Assembly (NCBI GenBank): GCA_021773335.1
Contig: JAJFKG010000051.1
Location: 1-64,000, forward strand
Source: Gammaproteobacteria bacterium
Lineage (GTDB): Bacteria; Pseudomonadota; Gammaproteobacteria; JAJFKG01
DNA: 64,000 nucleotides
Direction of reading: 5' to 3'
In this document: one piece after another, positions 27,682 to 37,246 of the stretch
Numbering within the stretch: the first letter of the stretch is position 1
Layout of the letters: each line of letters begins with the position of its first letter
Position numbers and translations under genes: made by a program
The notes under the pieces: generated by a model
Databases searched by the model: none
What the model was told of the DNA's origin: nothing
What the model saw: only the letters and a program-made list of their open reading frames with translations

Positions 27682-28805
27682 TACGTTTATCAAAATGTGC
27701 TGTTTCTGAAAAAGAAATAGCGGCTGTGAATTCAGTATTAAACAATGAATACTTGGGTATGGGGCCAGAGGTACAAGCCTTTGAGCAAGAATTGCAGAGT
27801 TTTCTGGGTGGCCAAGTAGGTGTGGCGTGCGTGTGTAATGGCACAGCGGCGTTACAACTTGCTTTGCAAGCAGCAGGTGTTGGGACAGGCGATGAAGTAT
27901 TATTGCCAACGCTAACCTATTTAGCTTCATTTCAGGCGGTTTCTGCGTTAGGCGCTACGCCAGTTGCCTGCGATGTTAACGAAGCCGATGGCTTATTATC
28001 TTTACAAGAGGCTGAAAAATGTGTTAATCAGCGCAGCAAAGCGATAATGCCGGTACACTACACCGGTAATGCGGGAGACCTTACTGCAGTTTATGGTTTT
28101 GCAAAAAAGTACAACTTGCGTGTGATTGAAGATGCTGCACATGCCTTTGGTGGCCTATATCAAGATAAATTGATCGGTAGCTTTGGTGATATTGCCTGTT
28201 TTAGTTTTGATGGCATAAAAAATATTACTTCCGGAGAAGGTGGCGCCATTGTTTCTTCGGATCAGGCCTTAATTAGCAAAATAAAAGACTTGCGTCTACT
28301 AGGCGTAGAGAAAGACAGTGAACAACGCTATGTTAAGCAACGCAGTTGGGACTTCGATGTAAAAGCACAAGGCTGGCGCTACCATATGAGTGATATTATG
28401 GCGGCTATTGGTAGGGTGCAATTGCGACGGTTTAGTGATGAATTCGCACCACAACGTATTGCACTAATGAATCACTACCGCGAGAGCTTAGCCGTAATAG
28501 ATGGCATCAAGTTGTTTTCTATCGGCGATAAAAATAAAATTGTACCGCATATTATGCCGATTAAGGTTGCCGCATCACAGCGTGATGCATTGCGTGAATA
28601 CCTATTGCAAAAAGAAGTGCAAGTTGGCATTCATTATAAGCCTAACCATTTACTAACAAAATATGCAAAGCCAGGGCTTACTCTACCGATAGCAGAAAAG
28701 TTGTATGCAGGTATTTTAACATTGCCATTACATGTCGATTTAACCTTGGCACAGGCCGATGAAGTGGTTGGTTATATTAAAAAATTTATGGAAGTTAGTA
28801 GTTAA
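27678..28805 (+). CDS. DegT/DnrJ/EryC1/StrS aminotransferase (sugar)
   Basis: PLP-dependent aminotransferase acting on keto-sugar nucleotides. The family segments IEDAAHAFGG and SFDGIKNITSGEGGA are present; the Schiff-base lysine (in GIKN) is retained, so it is a true aminotransferase and not a ColD/RfbH-like dehydratase. The 375-residue length is normal. It overlaps the upstream methyltransferase by 4 bases and is followed 23 bases later by rfbF. Likely substrates are the CDP-4-keto-6-deoxyglucose made by the next two genes, or the WbpM-type product. Confidence 0.92.
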   Translation: MIRLSKCAVSEKEIAAVNSVLNNEYLGMGPEVQAFEQELQSFLGGQVGVACVCNGTAALQLALQAAGVGTGDEVLLPTLTYLASFQAVSALGATPVACDVNEADGLLSLQEAEKCVNQRSKAIMPVHYTGNAGDLTAVYGFAKKYNLRVIEDAAHAFGGLYQDKLIGSFGDIACFSFDGIKNITSGEGGAIVSSDQALISKIKDLRLLGVEKDSEQRYVKQRSWDFDVKAQGWRYHMSDIMAAIGRVQLRRFSDEFAPQRIALMNHYRESLAVIDGIKLFSIGDKNKIVPHIMPIKVAASQRDALREYLLQKEVQVGIHYKPNHLLTKYAKPGLTLPIAEKLYAGILTLPLHVDLTLAQADEVVGYIKKFMEVSS

Positions 28806-28828
28806 CGATTTAACGTCTGGAGTTATTC

Positions 28829-29605
28829 ATGAAAACAGTTATTTTATGCGGTGGCTTAGGTACACGCTTAGCTGAAGAAACAGAAGTAAAGCCAAAGCCT
28901 ATGGTAGCAATCGGAGGCTATCCTATTCTCTGGCACATCATGAAGCTATATTCATTTCATGGTTACAATGAGTTTTGTCTACCGTTAGGCTATAAAGGCG
29001 AGGTGATAAAAGAATATTTTATGAATTACTGCGCTCTCAGTAATGACTGTCGGGTTGATTTGAAAACCGGTGAAGTAGAGCGTTTAGCAGAGAATACTAA
29101 TCTCGATTGGCAGGTTGATATGATTGATACGGGGACGGCGACTTTAACGGGCGGTCGTTTACATCGTTTACAACATCATTTGCGCGGTGAAAAAACCTTC
29201 ATGCTGACTTATGGCGATGGTGTTGCGAATGTTAATATCAATGCAATCCTAGATTTTCATTTGACGCATAAAAAAATCGCGACAGTTACCGCGGTGCGTC
29301 CACCGGCGCGCTTTGGTACTATGAATTTCGATGGTGAGCGCGTTAGCAATTTTTCTGAAAAACCACAAACGGGTGAAGGCTGGATCAACGGTGGTTTTTT
29401 TATATTTAATCAAGAAATTTTTTCCTATTTATCGGGTGATGAAACGGTATTAGAAGGTGAGCCCTTAACTCGCTTGGCTGAAGACGGTGAATTAATGGCG
29501 TATAAGCACGATGGCTTTTGGCAGTGCATGGATACCTTGCGTGACAAAAACTTATTATGTGAATATTGGCAGCAAAATAATGCGCCATGGAAACTATGGG
29601 AATGA
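28829..29605 (+). CDS. rfbF: Glucose-1-phosphate cytidylyltransferase
   Basis: Makes CDP-glucose from CTP and glucose-1-phosphate. The N-terminal nucleotide-binding motif is LCGGLGTRLAEETEVKPKPM, followed by the family stretch VAIGGYPILWHIMKLY. The 258-residue length matches RfbF/AscA. GGAG lies 7 bases before the ATG. It starts the CDP-sugar pair with rfbG, 9 bases downstream. Confidence 0.95.
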   Translation: MKTVILCGGLGTRLAEETEVKPKPMVAIGGYPILWHIMKLYSFHGYNEFCLPLGYKGEVIKEYFMNYCALSNDCRVDLKTGEVERLAENTNLDWQVDMIDTGTATLTGGRLHRLQHHLRGEKTFMLTYGDGVANVNINAILDFHLTHKKIATVTAVRPPARFGTMNFDGERVSNFSEKPQTGEGWINGGFFIFNQEIFSYLSGDETVLEGEPLTRLAEDGELMAYKHDGFWQCMDTLRDKNLLCEYWQQNNAPWKLWE

Positions 29606-29614
29606 TGTAGCACT

Positions 29615-30715
29615 ATGTCTGTATTGAATTTCTTTAAAGATAAACGCGTATTAGTCACAGGTAACACTGGTTTTAAAGGTTCTTGGCTGACGATCTGGTT
29701 ATTGCAGTTAGGCGCTAAGGTGGCAGGGTTATCTGTCGATATTCCAACCCAGCCATCTTTATATGCAGCATTAAACCTGGAAAATGATATTGAGCAGTAT
29801 TGGGAAGACTTACGTAATCCTGATAGCGTGAAAGCGGCGTTTGCAGCGTTTAAACCTGATTTGGTATTCCATCTCGCTGCACAGCCAATTGTTAAGACTG
29901 CCTATGAGCAACCGCATTTGACCTTTGAAACAAATGTCATGGGTATGGTTAACGTATTAGAAGCCATACGTGAGGCTGAGCAATTACAGGCTGCGGTATT
30001 AATTACAAGTGATAAGTGTTATGAAAATGTGGAATGGCCCTATGGTTATCGCGAAATCGATCATCTAGGCGGTAAAGATCCATATAGTGCCTCGAAAGGT
30101 TGTGCCGAGCTAGTCGCGCATGCTTATTGGCATTCGTTTTTTACGAACAATGAACACATGGCAAAGCTTGCTACCACACGTGCTGGTAATGTTATCGGCG
30201 GTGGGGACTGGGCGGTTGGCAGGTTAATTCCAGATATTCTGCGCGCTTGGGTGAAAGAAGATAAACTCATCATTCGTTCGCCACATGCGACGCGGCCTTG
30301 GCAACATGTGCTAGAACCTTTAAGTGGTTATTTGTGTTTAGCTGAGGATTTAGCGAAGTCGAAACAACAGGCGACAAGCAAGGCTTATAACTTTGGGCCG
30401 CGTGAAGATACGGTTAAATCAGTTGGGCAAGTCGTGCATGAATTTGCACAGTTTTGGCCACAAGGGCAGTGGGCAGTCGAAGAAAATAAGAATATGAAAG
30501 AAGCTTCATTACTGAAATTAGACTGTAGTAAAGCACGCCATGAATTAAATTGGCAAGCAGTGATGGGGTTTCCAAAAACAATTGAATTTACGGCGCAATG
30601 GTATCAACGCTATTATCAAGGTAATGCAGGACTCAAAGATTTTACTTTACAGCAAATTGATCAATATGTTGAATTTGCGCAGGCCCGGGAATTAGCCTGG
30701 GCCCTAGGAAAATGA
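29615..30715 (+). CDS. rfbG: CDP-glucose 4,6-dehydratase
   Basis: Converts CDP-glucose to CDP-4-keto-6-deoxyglucose. An SDR enzyme with NAD motif TGNTGFKGSWL (residues about 15-25) and the catalytic YxxxK in GGKDPYSASKGCAE. The 366-residue length fits the RfbG family. It directly follows rfbF. The product would feed the aminotransferase, cupin and C-methyltransferase in the same run; no 3-dehydratase (rfbH/ascC type) is found in the window. Confidence 0.95.
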   Translation: MSVLNFFKDKRVLVTGNTGFKGSWLTIWLLQLGAKVAGLSVDIPTQPSLYAALNLENDIEQYWEDLRNPDSVKAAFAAFKPDLVFHLAAQPIVKTAYEQPHLTFETNVMGMVNVLEAIREAEQLQAAVLITSDKCYENVEWPYGYREIDHLGGKDPYSASKGCAELVAHAYWHSFFTNNEHMAKLATTRAGNVIGGGDWAVGRLIPDILRAWVKEDKLIIRSPHATRPWQHVLEPLSGYLCLAEDLAKSKQQATSKAYNFGPREDTVKSVGQVVHEFAQFWPQGQWAVEENKNMKEASLLKLDCSKARHELNWQAVMGFPKTIEFTAQWYQRYYQGNAGLKDFTLQQIDQYVEFAQARELAWALGK

Positions 30716-30775
30716 TTTTGGGATGAAGGATTTCTGGGCGAAGGATTGTGGCTCTATTTTTATCCTAGAATTCGG

Positions 30776-30781
30776 TATAAT
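30776..30781 (+). promoter_or_regulatory. Possible -10 element before the cupin gene
   Basis: A perfect TATAAT in the 139-base gap between rfbG and the cupin gene. No good -35 is visible at the right distance, so this is a weak call for an internal promoter. Confidence 0.25.
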
Positions 30782-30854
30782 TGGGCATTGGCTACAGTTG
30801 TATCTGACTTAACTGGTTGAACTAATAAACTAATTTAAAATAAGGGGAATTTAA

Positions 30855-31298
30855 ATGGATTGGAAAAAAACGGTTATCGATGATCCAGCATTATGGCCAA
30901 CTGAGCACTTGGTTGATTTAGACCATGCGCACGTTGATGCGCGAGGTGAAATTCAAAGTTTGGTGAATTTCCCTGTCAAGAACATCGCCTTAATCACTTC
31001 AAAGAAAGGTGCTGTGCGTTCGAATCATTATCATGTGACTGATTGGCATTATATGTATATTCTTTCTGGGCAAGCAGAATACTATTATCGCCCTACAGGC
31101 AGTGAACAAGAGCCTACTATGGTGGTGTTGAACAAAGGTGATTTGATTTTTACGCCACCGATGGAAGATCATGCTACTGTTTTTACTGAAGATACGGCGT
31201 TATTAGCGATGAGCCGTAATCCGCGTGATCAAGAGAGTTATGAAAGTGACGTGAAACGTGTCGTGTTAGTCGATCCAGAGACAATGGCTGTTGTGTAA
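30855..31298 (+). CDS. Cupin protein, probable sugar isomerase/epimerase
   Basis: A 147-residue single-domain cupin. Metal or substrate residues are visible in SNHYHVTDWHYMYILSG and the second motif KGDLIFTPPMEDHA. It starts after a strong AAGGGGA. The sequence is in the size range of FdtA/QdtA-type ketoisomerases and of RmlC-like epimerases but does not clearly match either. Its stop overlaps the next start (TAATG). Together with the CDP-sugar genes it most likely acts on a CDP-4-keto sugar. Confidence 0.8.
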   Translation: MDWKKTVIDDPALWPTEHLVDLDHAHVDARGEIQSLVNFPVKNIALITSKKGAVRSNHYHVTDWHYMYILSGQAEYYYRPTGSEQEPTMVVLNKGDLIFTPPMEDHATVFTEDTALLAMSRNPRDQESYESDVKRVVLVDPETMAVV

Positions 31299-32587
31299 TG
31301 AGTGATTGTTATAAGAAACAAGAATGCCGCTTATGTACAAGTACTCAGTTAGAAACAGTTGTTAAGCTCACGCCAACACCGCCGGGTAATCACTTTGTAA
31401 CTGCAGCACAGTTGGATGAAGAACAAAAAAGTTATCCATTAGAGTTAGATTTTTGTCATGATTGTAAGCATGTGCAATTGGCACATGCGGTTGATCCCAA
31501 AATTCTTTATCAAAAAAATTATACTTACGTATCGGCTATCTCGCCGGTTTTCGTTGAACATTTACAAGAATATTGTCATAGCATTCGGCAGCGTTATGAA
31601 TTGCCTAAAGGTAGTTTCGTGCTTGATATTGGTTCTAACGATGGTACCGCGTTGAGTTTCTTTAAAGAAGCTGGTTATAAGACTTTGGGCATCGATCCAG
31701 CTACCGAAGTCGTTGAGGGAGCGAATCAACGTGGTATAGAAACTTTGTGTGAGTTTTTTAATCTTGCTATGGCAAAGCAATATGCACCACAGTATGGTAG
31801 AGCCCAGTTAATTAATTCTCACAATGCTTGCGCTCATATTGATGATTTGGTCAGTGTCATAGAAGGTGTTAAATATTGGCTAGCGAAGGATGGCTTGTTT
31901 GTGATGGAGGTTGGCTATCTGCTTGATATTTATCAGAATGCTTGGTTCGACACAATTTATCATGAGCATGTCGACTTCCATAGTGTAATGCCCTTACCAG
32001 GGTTTTTTAAACGTTTTGGTTTGGAGGTCATTGCTGTTGAACGTATTAGCCCACAGGGTGGATCGATTCGTGTGATTGTGCAGCATGACAATGGCCCGCA
32101 TCAGCCCGATGGCTCGCTCGAAGAGTTGCTTGCATTTGAACATCAAATTGGTCTCGATAAAGCTGAAACATTTAAACAATTCGCTGCGCATATTCAGCAA
32201 GTTAAGCAACAGTTGCGAGAGATAATATTAGCACTAAAAACACAAGGTAAATCGATAGCTGGTTTTGGTGCGCCTACAAAAGCAACAACATTACTGGCAC
32301 ATTTTGAGTTGGTTGACGCCTTAGATTTTCTTGTAGATGAAAATCCACTTAAACAAAATCTATTTTCACCTGGCACACATATTCCCGTGTATTCTGCCGA
32401 CGCTATCTACGAACGCAAGCCAGATTACTTGCTTATATTGGCGTGGAACTTCGCACCTAATATTATGCAACGTTTTAATGCTTACCTTGAGCAAGGCGGA
32501 CAATTTGTCTTGCCAATGCCAATACCTAAAATTGTAACAAAGGATATTTATGAGCAAACGTATTCTAGTCATTGCGCCACATCCTGA
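31298..32587 (+). CDS. Sugar C-methyltransferase (zinc domain + SAM domain)
   Basis: A 429-residue protein with the three-part layout of NDP-hexose C-methyltransferases such as TylCIII. The N-terminal zinc domain has C10, C13, C53 and C56. The SAM domain has VLDIGSNDGTALSFF. A C-terminal Methyltransf_14-like Rossmann domain has IAGFGAPTKATTLL. Such enzymes add a methyl to a carbon next to the keto group, making branched-chain sugars. It is translationally coupled to the cupin and overlaps the deacetylase by 38 bases. A C-methylated deoxy sugar is therefore expected in the glycan. Confidence 0.9.
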   Translation: MSDCYKKQECRLCTSTQLETVVKLTPTPPGNHFVTAAQLDEEQKSYPLELDFCHDCKHVQLAHAVDPKILYQKNYTYVSAISPVFVEHLQEYCHSIRQRYELPKGSFVLDIGSNDGTALSFFKEAGYKTLGIDPATEVVEGANQRGIETLCEFFNLAMAKQYAPQYGRAQLINSHNACAHIDDLVSVIEGVKYWLAKDGLFVMEVGYLLDIYQNAWFDTIYHEHVDFHSVMPLPGFFKRFGLEVIAVERISPQGGSIRVIVQHDNGPHQPDGSLEELLAFEHQIGLDKAETFKQFAAHIQQVKQQLREIILALKTQGKSIAGFGAPTKATTLLAHFELVDALDFLVDENPLKQNLFSPGTHIPVYSADAIYERKPDYLLILAWNFAPNIMQRFNAYLEQGGQFVLPMPIPKIVTKDIYEQTYSSHCATS

Positions 32588-33218
32588 TGATGAGACATTA
32601 GGCGCTGGGGGCGCTATTGCAAAGTATGCAGCACAGGGCGATGAAGTTACAGTAGTTACTGTGGCTGGTCATATGCCACCTTTATACAGTGAAGATGTCT
32701 ATCGTCAAACGGTTGATGAAGCCATGCAAGCGCATAAAACGCTTGGGGTGAAAGAATCGCTCTTTTTAGATTTGCCCGCAACAACCTTAGGGCAAATGCC
32801 GACGCATGACTTTAATAGCAAAATTTATCAAACTGTTGAAAAGGTAGAGCCGCATATCGTGTTGTTACCTTATCCGGATCGTCACGTTGATCACCGCATT
32901 ATTTTTGAAAGCGCAATGGTTGCAACGCGTCCTGTCCGTGTAGGTAAGCATATAGAGATTGTCGCAGCCTATGAAACTTTGTCAGAAACACATTGGAATG
33001 CACCGCATATCGAAGCGAATTTTATTCCTAACTGGACCATCGATGTCAGTGATTTTATCAAACAAAAATTAGCCGCGCTTGCGGAATACGAATCGCAAAT
33101 CCCACCATTCCCTGGACCACGCTCATTGGAGGCAATAGAAGCATTAGCGAAGTTCCGTGGTACTCAAGCTGGTTTTGCCTTTGGGGAAGGATTTCATATC
33201 ATTCGCATGGTTAGTTGA
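32550..33218 (+). CDS. PIG-L/LmbE family deacetylase
   Basis: Zinc-dependent N-deacetylase of the PIG-L family, with the metal motif APHPDDETLGAGG (9-21) and the later YPDRHVDHR. The 222-residue length is typical. AAAGGA precedes ATG 32550, which lies inside the upstream methyltransferase frame (38-base overlap). In this setting it could remove an acetyl group from an N-acetylated sugar. It ends at a bidirectional terminator shared with the opposite-strand operon. Confidence 0.93.
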   Translation: MSKRILVIAPHPDDETLGAGGAIAKYAAQGDEVTVVTVAGHMPPLYSEDVYRQTVDEAMQAHKTLGVKESLFLDLPATTLGQMPTHDFNSKIYQTVEKVEPHIVLLPYPDRHVDHRIIFESAMVATRPVRVGKHIEIVAAYETLSETHWNAPHIEANFIPNWTIDVSDFIKQKLAALAEYESQIPPFPGPRSLEAIEALAKFRGTQAGFAFGEGFHIIRMVS

Positions 33219-33223
33219 AATTA

Positions 33224-33248
33224 AAAAGCTCCACAATCTGGTGCTTTT
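33224..33248. terminator. Bidirectional intrinsic terminator
   Basis: Hairpin AAAAGC-t-CCA / TGG-t-GCTTTT around loop CAATC, with A and T runs on the two sides. It lies in the 63-base gap between two convergent operons and suits both. Confidence 0.75.
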
Positions 33249-33281
33249 CAACTTCAAAGTGTAAAGGATAGAATTTTTTAT

Positions 33282-33950
33282 TTAATTTTCAGTTGTAATT
33301 TCAGCTGGCAAGTCTTTATAGACGACTTCTTTGTGGCGACAGATGGCAAGTACTTTGCTGGGTATATCTTTAGTGATTGTTGAACCTGCGGCAATGAAGG
33401 CACCGCTACCAATTTTTATTGGTGCGATCAGGAGCACACCTGAACCAACAAAAGCGTGATCTTCAATAATAGTTTTTTCAGTTTGCCAGCCATTGTAATT
33501 ACAGGTGATGCAGCCTGCGGCGAGAATGACCTTATTACCCAAGGTTGCATCACCAACAAAGCTATGATGGTTGATCTTACAGCCTTGTCCCATGGTTGTA
33601 GATTTGATTTCAACAAAGTTACCAATGTGACAGTGATCACCGATATAAACTTCAGGGCGAATACGTGCATAGGGGCCAATAATACAGTGACTTGCTATTA
33701 TTGCACCGGTAATAGATGTGTTTTCTTTAACATAAGTATCAGCCTGGATCTCACTGTCTTCGATAATGCAGTTAGCTCCAATATGGATATTATTCCCCAA
33801 TATGACATGGCCTTTAAAAATAACATTTGTGTCGATATAAACATTTTTTCCACACTCTAAAGTACCACGGATGTCAACTTTGTTGGTGTCTTCAAATTGC
33901 ACGCCGGCGCTGGCGAGTAATTCCGTGCGAGTATGATGTTGCTCACTCAT
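33282..33950 (-). CDS. Stand-alone GlmU C-terminal-like acetyltransferase
   Basis: A 222-residue left-handed beta-helix protein resembling the C-terminal acetyltransferase half of GlmU. Shared features are VDIRGTLECG, ARIRPEVYIGD (Arg of the active site), NFVEIKST (Lys) and the catalytic His in INHHSFVGDA, followed by GCITCNYNG and ITKDIPSK. The pyrophosphorylase half is absent. Acetylation of an amino-sugar phosphate or nucleotide sugar with acetyl-CoA is likely. It overlaps cysC by 8 bases and so ends the cysQDNC operon, an unusual partner. Confidence 0.85.
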   Translation of the reverse strand: MSEQHHTRTELLASAGVQFEDTNKVDIRGTLECGKNVYIDTNVIFKGHVILGNNIHIGANCIIEDSEIQADTYVKENTSITGAIIASHCIIGPYARIRPEVYIGDHCHIGNFVEIKSTTMGQGCKINHHSFVGDATLGNKVILAAGCITCNYNGWQTEKTIIEDHAFVGSGVLLIAPIKIGSGAFIAAGSTITKDIPSKVLAICRHKEVVYKDLPAEITTEN

Positions 33951-34563
33951 TGACTAATAATTCCTCTGCTATGGTACGGTATGGTTCACAGTAGTCATGC
34001 AATTTTTTCAAACAAACAGATAGTTCATTTTTTTCAGTATCTAAACATAGAGCTGGCGCAGTTGGTTCTTCATAGATAGAGTCGATTCCAGAAAATTGTT
34101 TGATTTCTCCCGCTTTTACTTTTTGATATAACTTTTTAGGGTCTCTTCGCATACACGTTTCTAGAGAAGCTTTCACGTAAATTTCTGTAAATGCTATTTT
34201 GTTTTCAATTGCTAACTGTTGAGCGTACTCGCGCATGTTTGCATGTGGCGAGATAACGCTAACAAGAACGATAATCGCTTGTTTAGCCAAATAGATGGCA
34301 AGCTCGGCAATACGGCGGATATTTTCTTTGCGTGCATCATCACCAAATGTTAAATCTGAATTTAGTCCATGGCGTATACTGTCACCATCGAGCAAGCAAA
34401 CAATGTGTTTCTTTTTCAGCAGTTCTTTTTCAAATGCGGTAGCAATTGTTGTTTTTCCAGCTCCTGATAAGCCTGTAAACCAAAAAATTTGGCCTTCTTG
34501 TTGATATAAATGACAGCGCTCTTGATAGCTGATATGAGATAGGTGAGGGACAATATTTTGCAT
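33943..34563 (-). CDS. cysC: Adenylylsulfate (APS) kinase
   Basis: Phosphorylates APS to PAPS, the sulfate donor. The P-loop GLSGAGKTT is at residues 31-39, then LLDGDSIRHGLNSDLTF, VISPHANMRE and FTEIYVKASLE, all typical of CysC. 206 residues. It starts 2 bases after the cysN stop. A true kinase P-loop here contrasts with the degenerate one at the C-terminus of CysN. PAPS made here probably feeds the nearby sulfotransferase, because no PAPS reductase (cysH) is seen. Confidence 0.95.
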   Translation of the reverse strand: MQNIVPHLSHISYQERCHLYQQEGQIFWFTGLSGAGKTTIATAFEKELLKKKHIVCLLDGDSIRHGLNSDLTFGDDARKENIRRIAELAIYLAKQAIIVLVSVISPHANMREYAQQLAIENKIAFTEIYVKASLETCMRRDPKKLYQKVKAGEIKQFSGIDSIYEEPTAPALCLDTEKNELSVCLKKLHDYCEPYRTIAEELLVNE

Positions 34564-34565
34564 TG

Positions 34566-36353
34566 TTAAACCGTAATAGAGTGTTCTATATGAGAAAAAA
34601 TTCGCTTAACTAAAATATCAGCTGTTGCAGAAGCATCAATTTCGATAAAAGAAGCATCTTTAATTTCCTGGCGTGGCCTTCCTAACCAAAAAGTCACAAC
34701 ATTTAAATGGCTAGTTATCATTTCAAGTTCAGCCAAATTAACTGGCGTCATGTTTGCGACTGTCGCAATAATAATTAAGCCAGTATCTAGTAGAATATTT
34801 AAGACTTCACTAAAGCGCTTAAAGCTAACGTCGTCAGCGATATTGGTTTGTTCGTTTGCACTCTCTAAGGCATGTTTAACATTACCGATGCCTATGTAAT
34901 AAGCAAATTTATTTTGTGAAAATAATTGGCGCTCTAGCTGCGCAGCTACCATTTTTCTTTGCTCTGATGGGCCATCGCCAGTGATAAGGATTAATTGTGA
35001 TTTTTGTTTGAGTGCTTGTTCGCGTTCCTCAAGCGAGATGTTGCCTGTCACCCAGTGGGTGTTGCGCTGATAAAGTTGTGCCTGTAATTTTGTTTTATCG
35101 TCATCAATATGTCCCTGAATGATACCGCCTCCGGCGATATCATATTCATCGACTATGACAAAGCGTCCCATAGTTGGGTTCGTCTGCAGATCATCGTAGG
35201 TAATGGGCATGAACAGGCTTAAGATACACTCAGCCGCTTGATTGGTTCTTATTTCGCGGGCTGTTTCAGACATTGCTAAAGATGATGTATCCAGCACATT
35301 TAATATTTTCTCTACTACAACTTTAGTCTTGCTAGTGCCTAGTTTTAGATAGTAGGTCTTGTTAAGGCTTAAAGGTTTTATGCCTAACCAAAAGAGGGAT
35401 ACTTTGATCGTTGACGCTGTCTTAGGGGGAGTTTCTTTCTCGATAACAATCACATCACCGCGTTTTGCATAAATTTGTTCGTGCAAGGTAAAGCCAGTTG
35501 AGTAACCTGCTGTGACAGCTTTTTGTGGCAGTGAATTAAACGACTCTATAGTTTTTATGGTGCTCTTTTTGCCTGATGGATAAACAACAATTTTATCTCC
35601 AATACTTAATGTGCCTGAGCTGACTTGCCCAGCAAAAATACGTCGGTTATCACCGCCATTTGTGAATTTATATACGTCTTGTAGATGCATTCTGAATGGT
35701 AGTTTCTCATCGGTATCTTGTTTTTTAAAGTTATCTAGCGCAGCTAAAACAGTGTTGCCTTGATACCATGAGCTGCGATTTGATAACTCAGTTATATTAT
35801 CACCCTCGCGCCCACTGACAGGGATATAGGCGATAGGCTCAATGCCAATCTGAGAAAGATAATCTGCAAACTCGTGCTTAACTTGATTAAACTGAGCCTC
35901 ACTATAGTCAATTAAATCAATTTTATTGATTAAGATGATAACTTGTTTAACATTTAATAGAGACAACATATAGGCATGGCGGCGCGAATTTTCTTGGATA
36001 CCTTCATGTGCGTCGATGACTAAGAAAGCTGCTTCGGCATTGGCTGCACCGGTCACAAGATTTTTTAAAAATTCGATATGGCCTGGTGCATCGAGAATAA
36101 GGTATTTACGCTTATCAGTTTTAAAAAAACAACGCGCTATATCGATAGTAATACCTTGTGATTGTTCATCACTGAGGGCATCAAGCAAAAAAGCATATTC
36201 AAACGGCTTAGCGTTGCGTTCACAATAGCGTTGTAGCTTTTCCAGTTTGCCTTCTGGCAAAGCACCGGCTTCTGCCAATAAACGCCCGACCAATGTGCTT
36301 TTGCCGTGATCGACATGGCCAACAAATACAATGTTCATATGCTCAGTGGCCAT
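34566..36353 (-). CDS. cysN: Sulfate adenylyltransferase GTPase subunit CysN with degenerate APS-kinase domain
   Basis: GTP-driven subunit of ATP sulfurylase. GTPase motifs are GHVDHGKST (G1, 12-20), GITID (G2), DAPGH (G3, 88-92) and NKID (G4, 143-146), then EF-Tu-like barrels to about 430. Residues 453-595 look like an APS kinase domain (as in NodQ/CysNC fusions), but its P-loop reads [10 protein letters not shown] instead of GLSGSGKST, so it should not bind ATP normally. The standalone CysC next door probably does that job. At 595 residues it is longer than plain CysN (about 475). It overlaps the cysD stop by one base. Confidence 0.92.
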   Translation of the reverse strand: MATEHMNIVFVGHVDHGKSTLVGRLLAEAGALPEGKLEKLQRYCERNAKPFEYAFLLDALSDEQSQGITIDIARCFFKTDKRKYLILDAPGHIEFLKNLVTGAANAEAAFLVIDAHEGIQENSRRHAYMLSLLNVKQVIILINKIDLIDYSEAQFNQVKHEFADYLSQIGIEPIAYIPVSGREGDNITELSNRSSWYQGNTVLAALDNFKKQDTDEKLPFRMHLQDVYKFTNGGDNRRIFAGQVSSGTLSIGDKIVVYPSGKKSTIKTIESFNSLPQKAVTAGYSTGFTLHEQIYAKRGDVIVIEKETPPKTASTIKVSLFWLGIKPLSLNKTYYLKLGTSKTKVVVEKILNVLDTSSLAMSETAREIRTNQAAECILSLFMPITYDDLQTNPTMGRFVIVDEYDIAGGGIIQGHIDDDKTKLQAQLYQRNTHWVTGNISLEEREQALKQKSQLILITGDGPSEQRKMVAAQLERQLFSQNKFAYYIGIGNVKHALESANEQTNIADDVSFKRFSEVLNILLDTGLIIIATVANMTPVNLAELEMITSHLNVVTFWLGRPRQEIKDASFIEIDASATADILVKRIFSHIEHSITV

Positions 36354-37231
36354 TACATATAGCCCTCTTTGCGTAATGCTTCTAAACCACCCATTTCTTT
36401 ATCTTGAGCACGACCGGAACGTTCTGCAATATTAGCAAATTGACCACTCTTGAGTTCAGTAATAATCTCTGCAGGATTACGTGAGCTGGAACATACCGGC
36501 TTAGTGCAAGGCGCACAACCCAGTGAGCGATAACGCCTGCCTTTACCTTGATCATAGTAGAGTGAAACCGTAGGAATATTTTCACGGTGTATATATTCCC
36601 AGATGTTTAATTCCGTCCAATCTAACAAGGGATGAATACGTACATGTGTGCCAGAGGGGAAATCAGTTTTGTATTGGCTCCAAAATTCGGGTGGCTGAGA
36701 ACCAATGTCCCAGGTATTATTTTTATCTCGCGGTGAGAAATAGCGTTCTTTTGAACGGCTGCCTTCTTCATCTGAGCGCACACCAACGATTACACCGGTA
36801 TAGGGTGTATTATTATCATCAAGTTCATAAGAGCCAGTTTGATGGTTGAGGCGATGGCGTTCACCTTCACCACTTAGTGTGTCTTTTAAGGCTTTGCTTT
36901 TTAAGTTTGCACAACACTGTGAACGTTCAATTTTACCGTCTGGAAATGTCAATTTTGCACGTAGCGCTGCTTTATTTTGACCGACGATCATTGTCAGTCC
37001 CCATTCAAGGGCGAGTTTGTCGCGGTAGGCGATCATTTCCGGTATCTTAAAAGAAGTGTCGATATGCACTAAGGGGAAGGGGACATGACCAAAAAACGCT
37101 TTGCGCGCTAGCCATAGTAATACCGTACTGTCTTTGCCTATCGACCATAGCATCGATAAATTCTCAATTTGGCTATAGGCTTCACGTAAAATGTAAATGC
37201 TACGACTTTCTAATTGATCGAGTTGATCCAT
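36353..37231 (-). CDS. cysD: Sulfate adenylyltransferase subunit 2
   Basis: Catalytic subunit that adenylates sulfate to APS together with CysN. PP-loop type motif [13 protein letters not shown] is at about residues 30-42, followed by [15 protein letters not shown] and [17 protein letters not shown] typical of CysD. The 292-residue length is normal. It lies 15 bases after cysQ-2 and overlaps cysN by one base. Confidence 0.96.
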   Translation of the reverse strand: MDQLDQLESRSIYILREAYSQIENLSMLWSIGKDSTVLLWLARKAFFGHVPFPLVHIDTSFKIPEMIAYRDKLALEWGLTMIVGQNKAALRAKLTFPDGKIERSQCCANLKSKALKDTLSGEGERHRLNHQTGSYELDDNNTPYTGVIVGVRSDEEGSRSKERYFSPRDKNNTWDIGSQPPEFWSQYKTDFPSGTHVRIHPLLDWTELNIWEYIHRENIPTVSLYYDQGKGRRYRSLGCAPCTKPVCSSSRNPAEIITELKSGQFANIAERSGRAQDKEMGGLEALRKEGYM

Positions 37232-37246
37232 GGTTTTTTCGATCCT

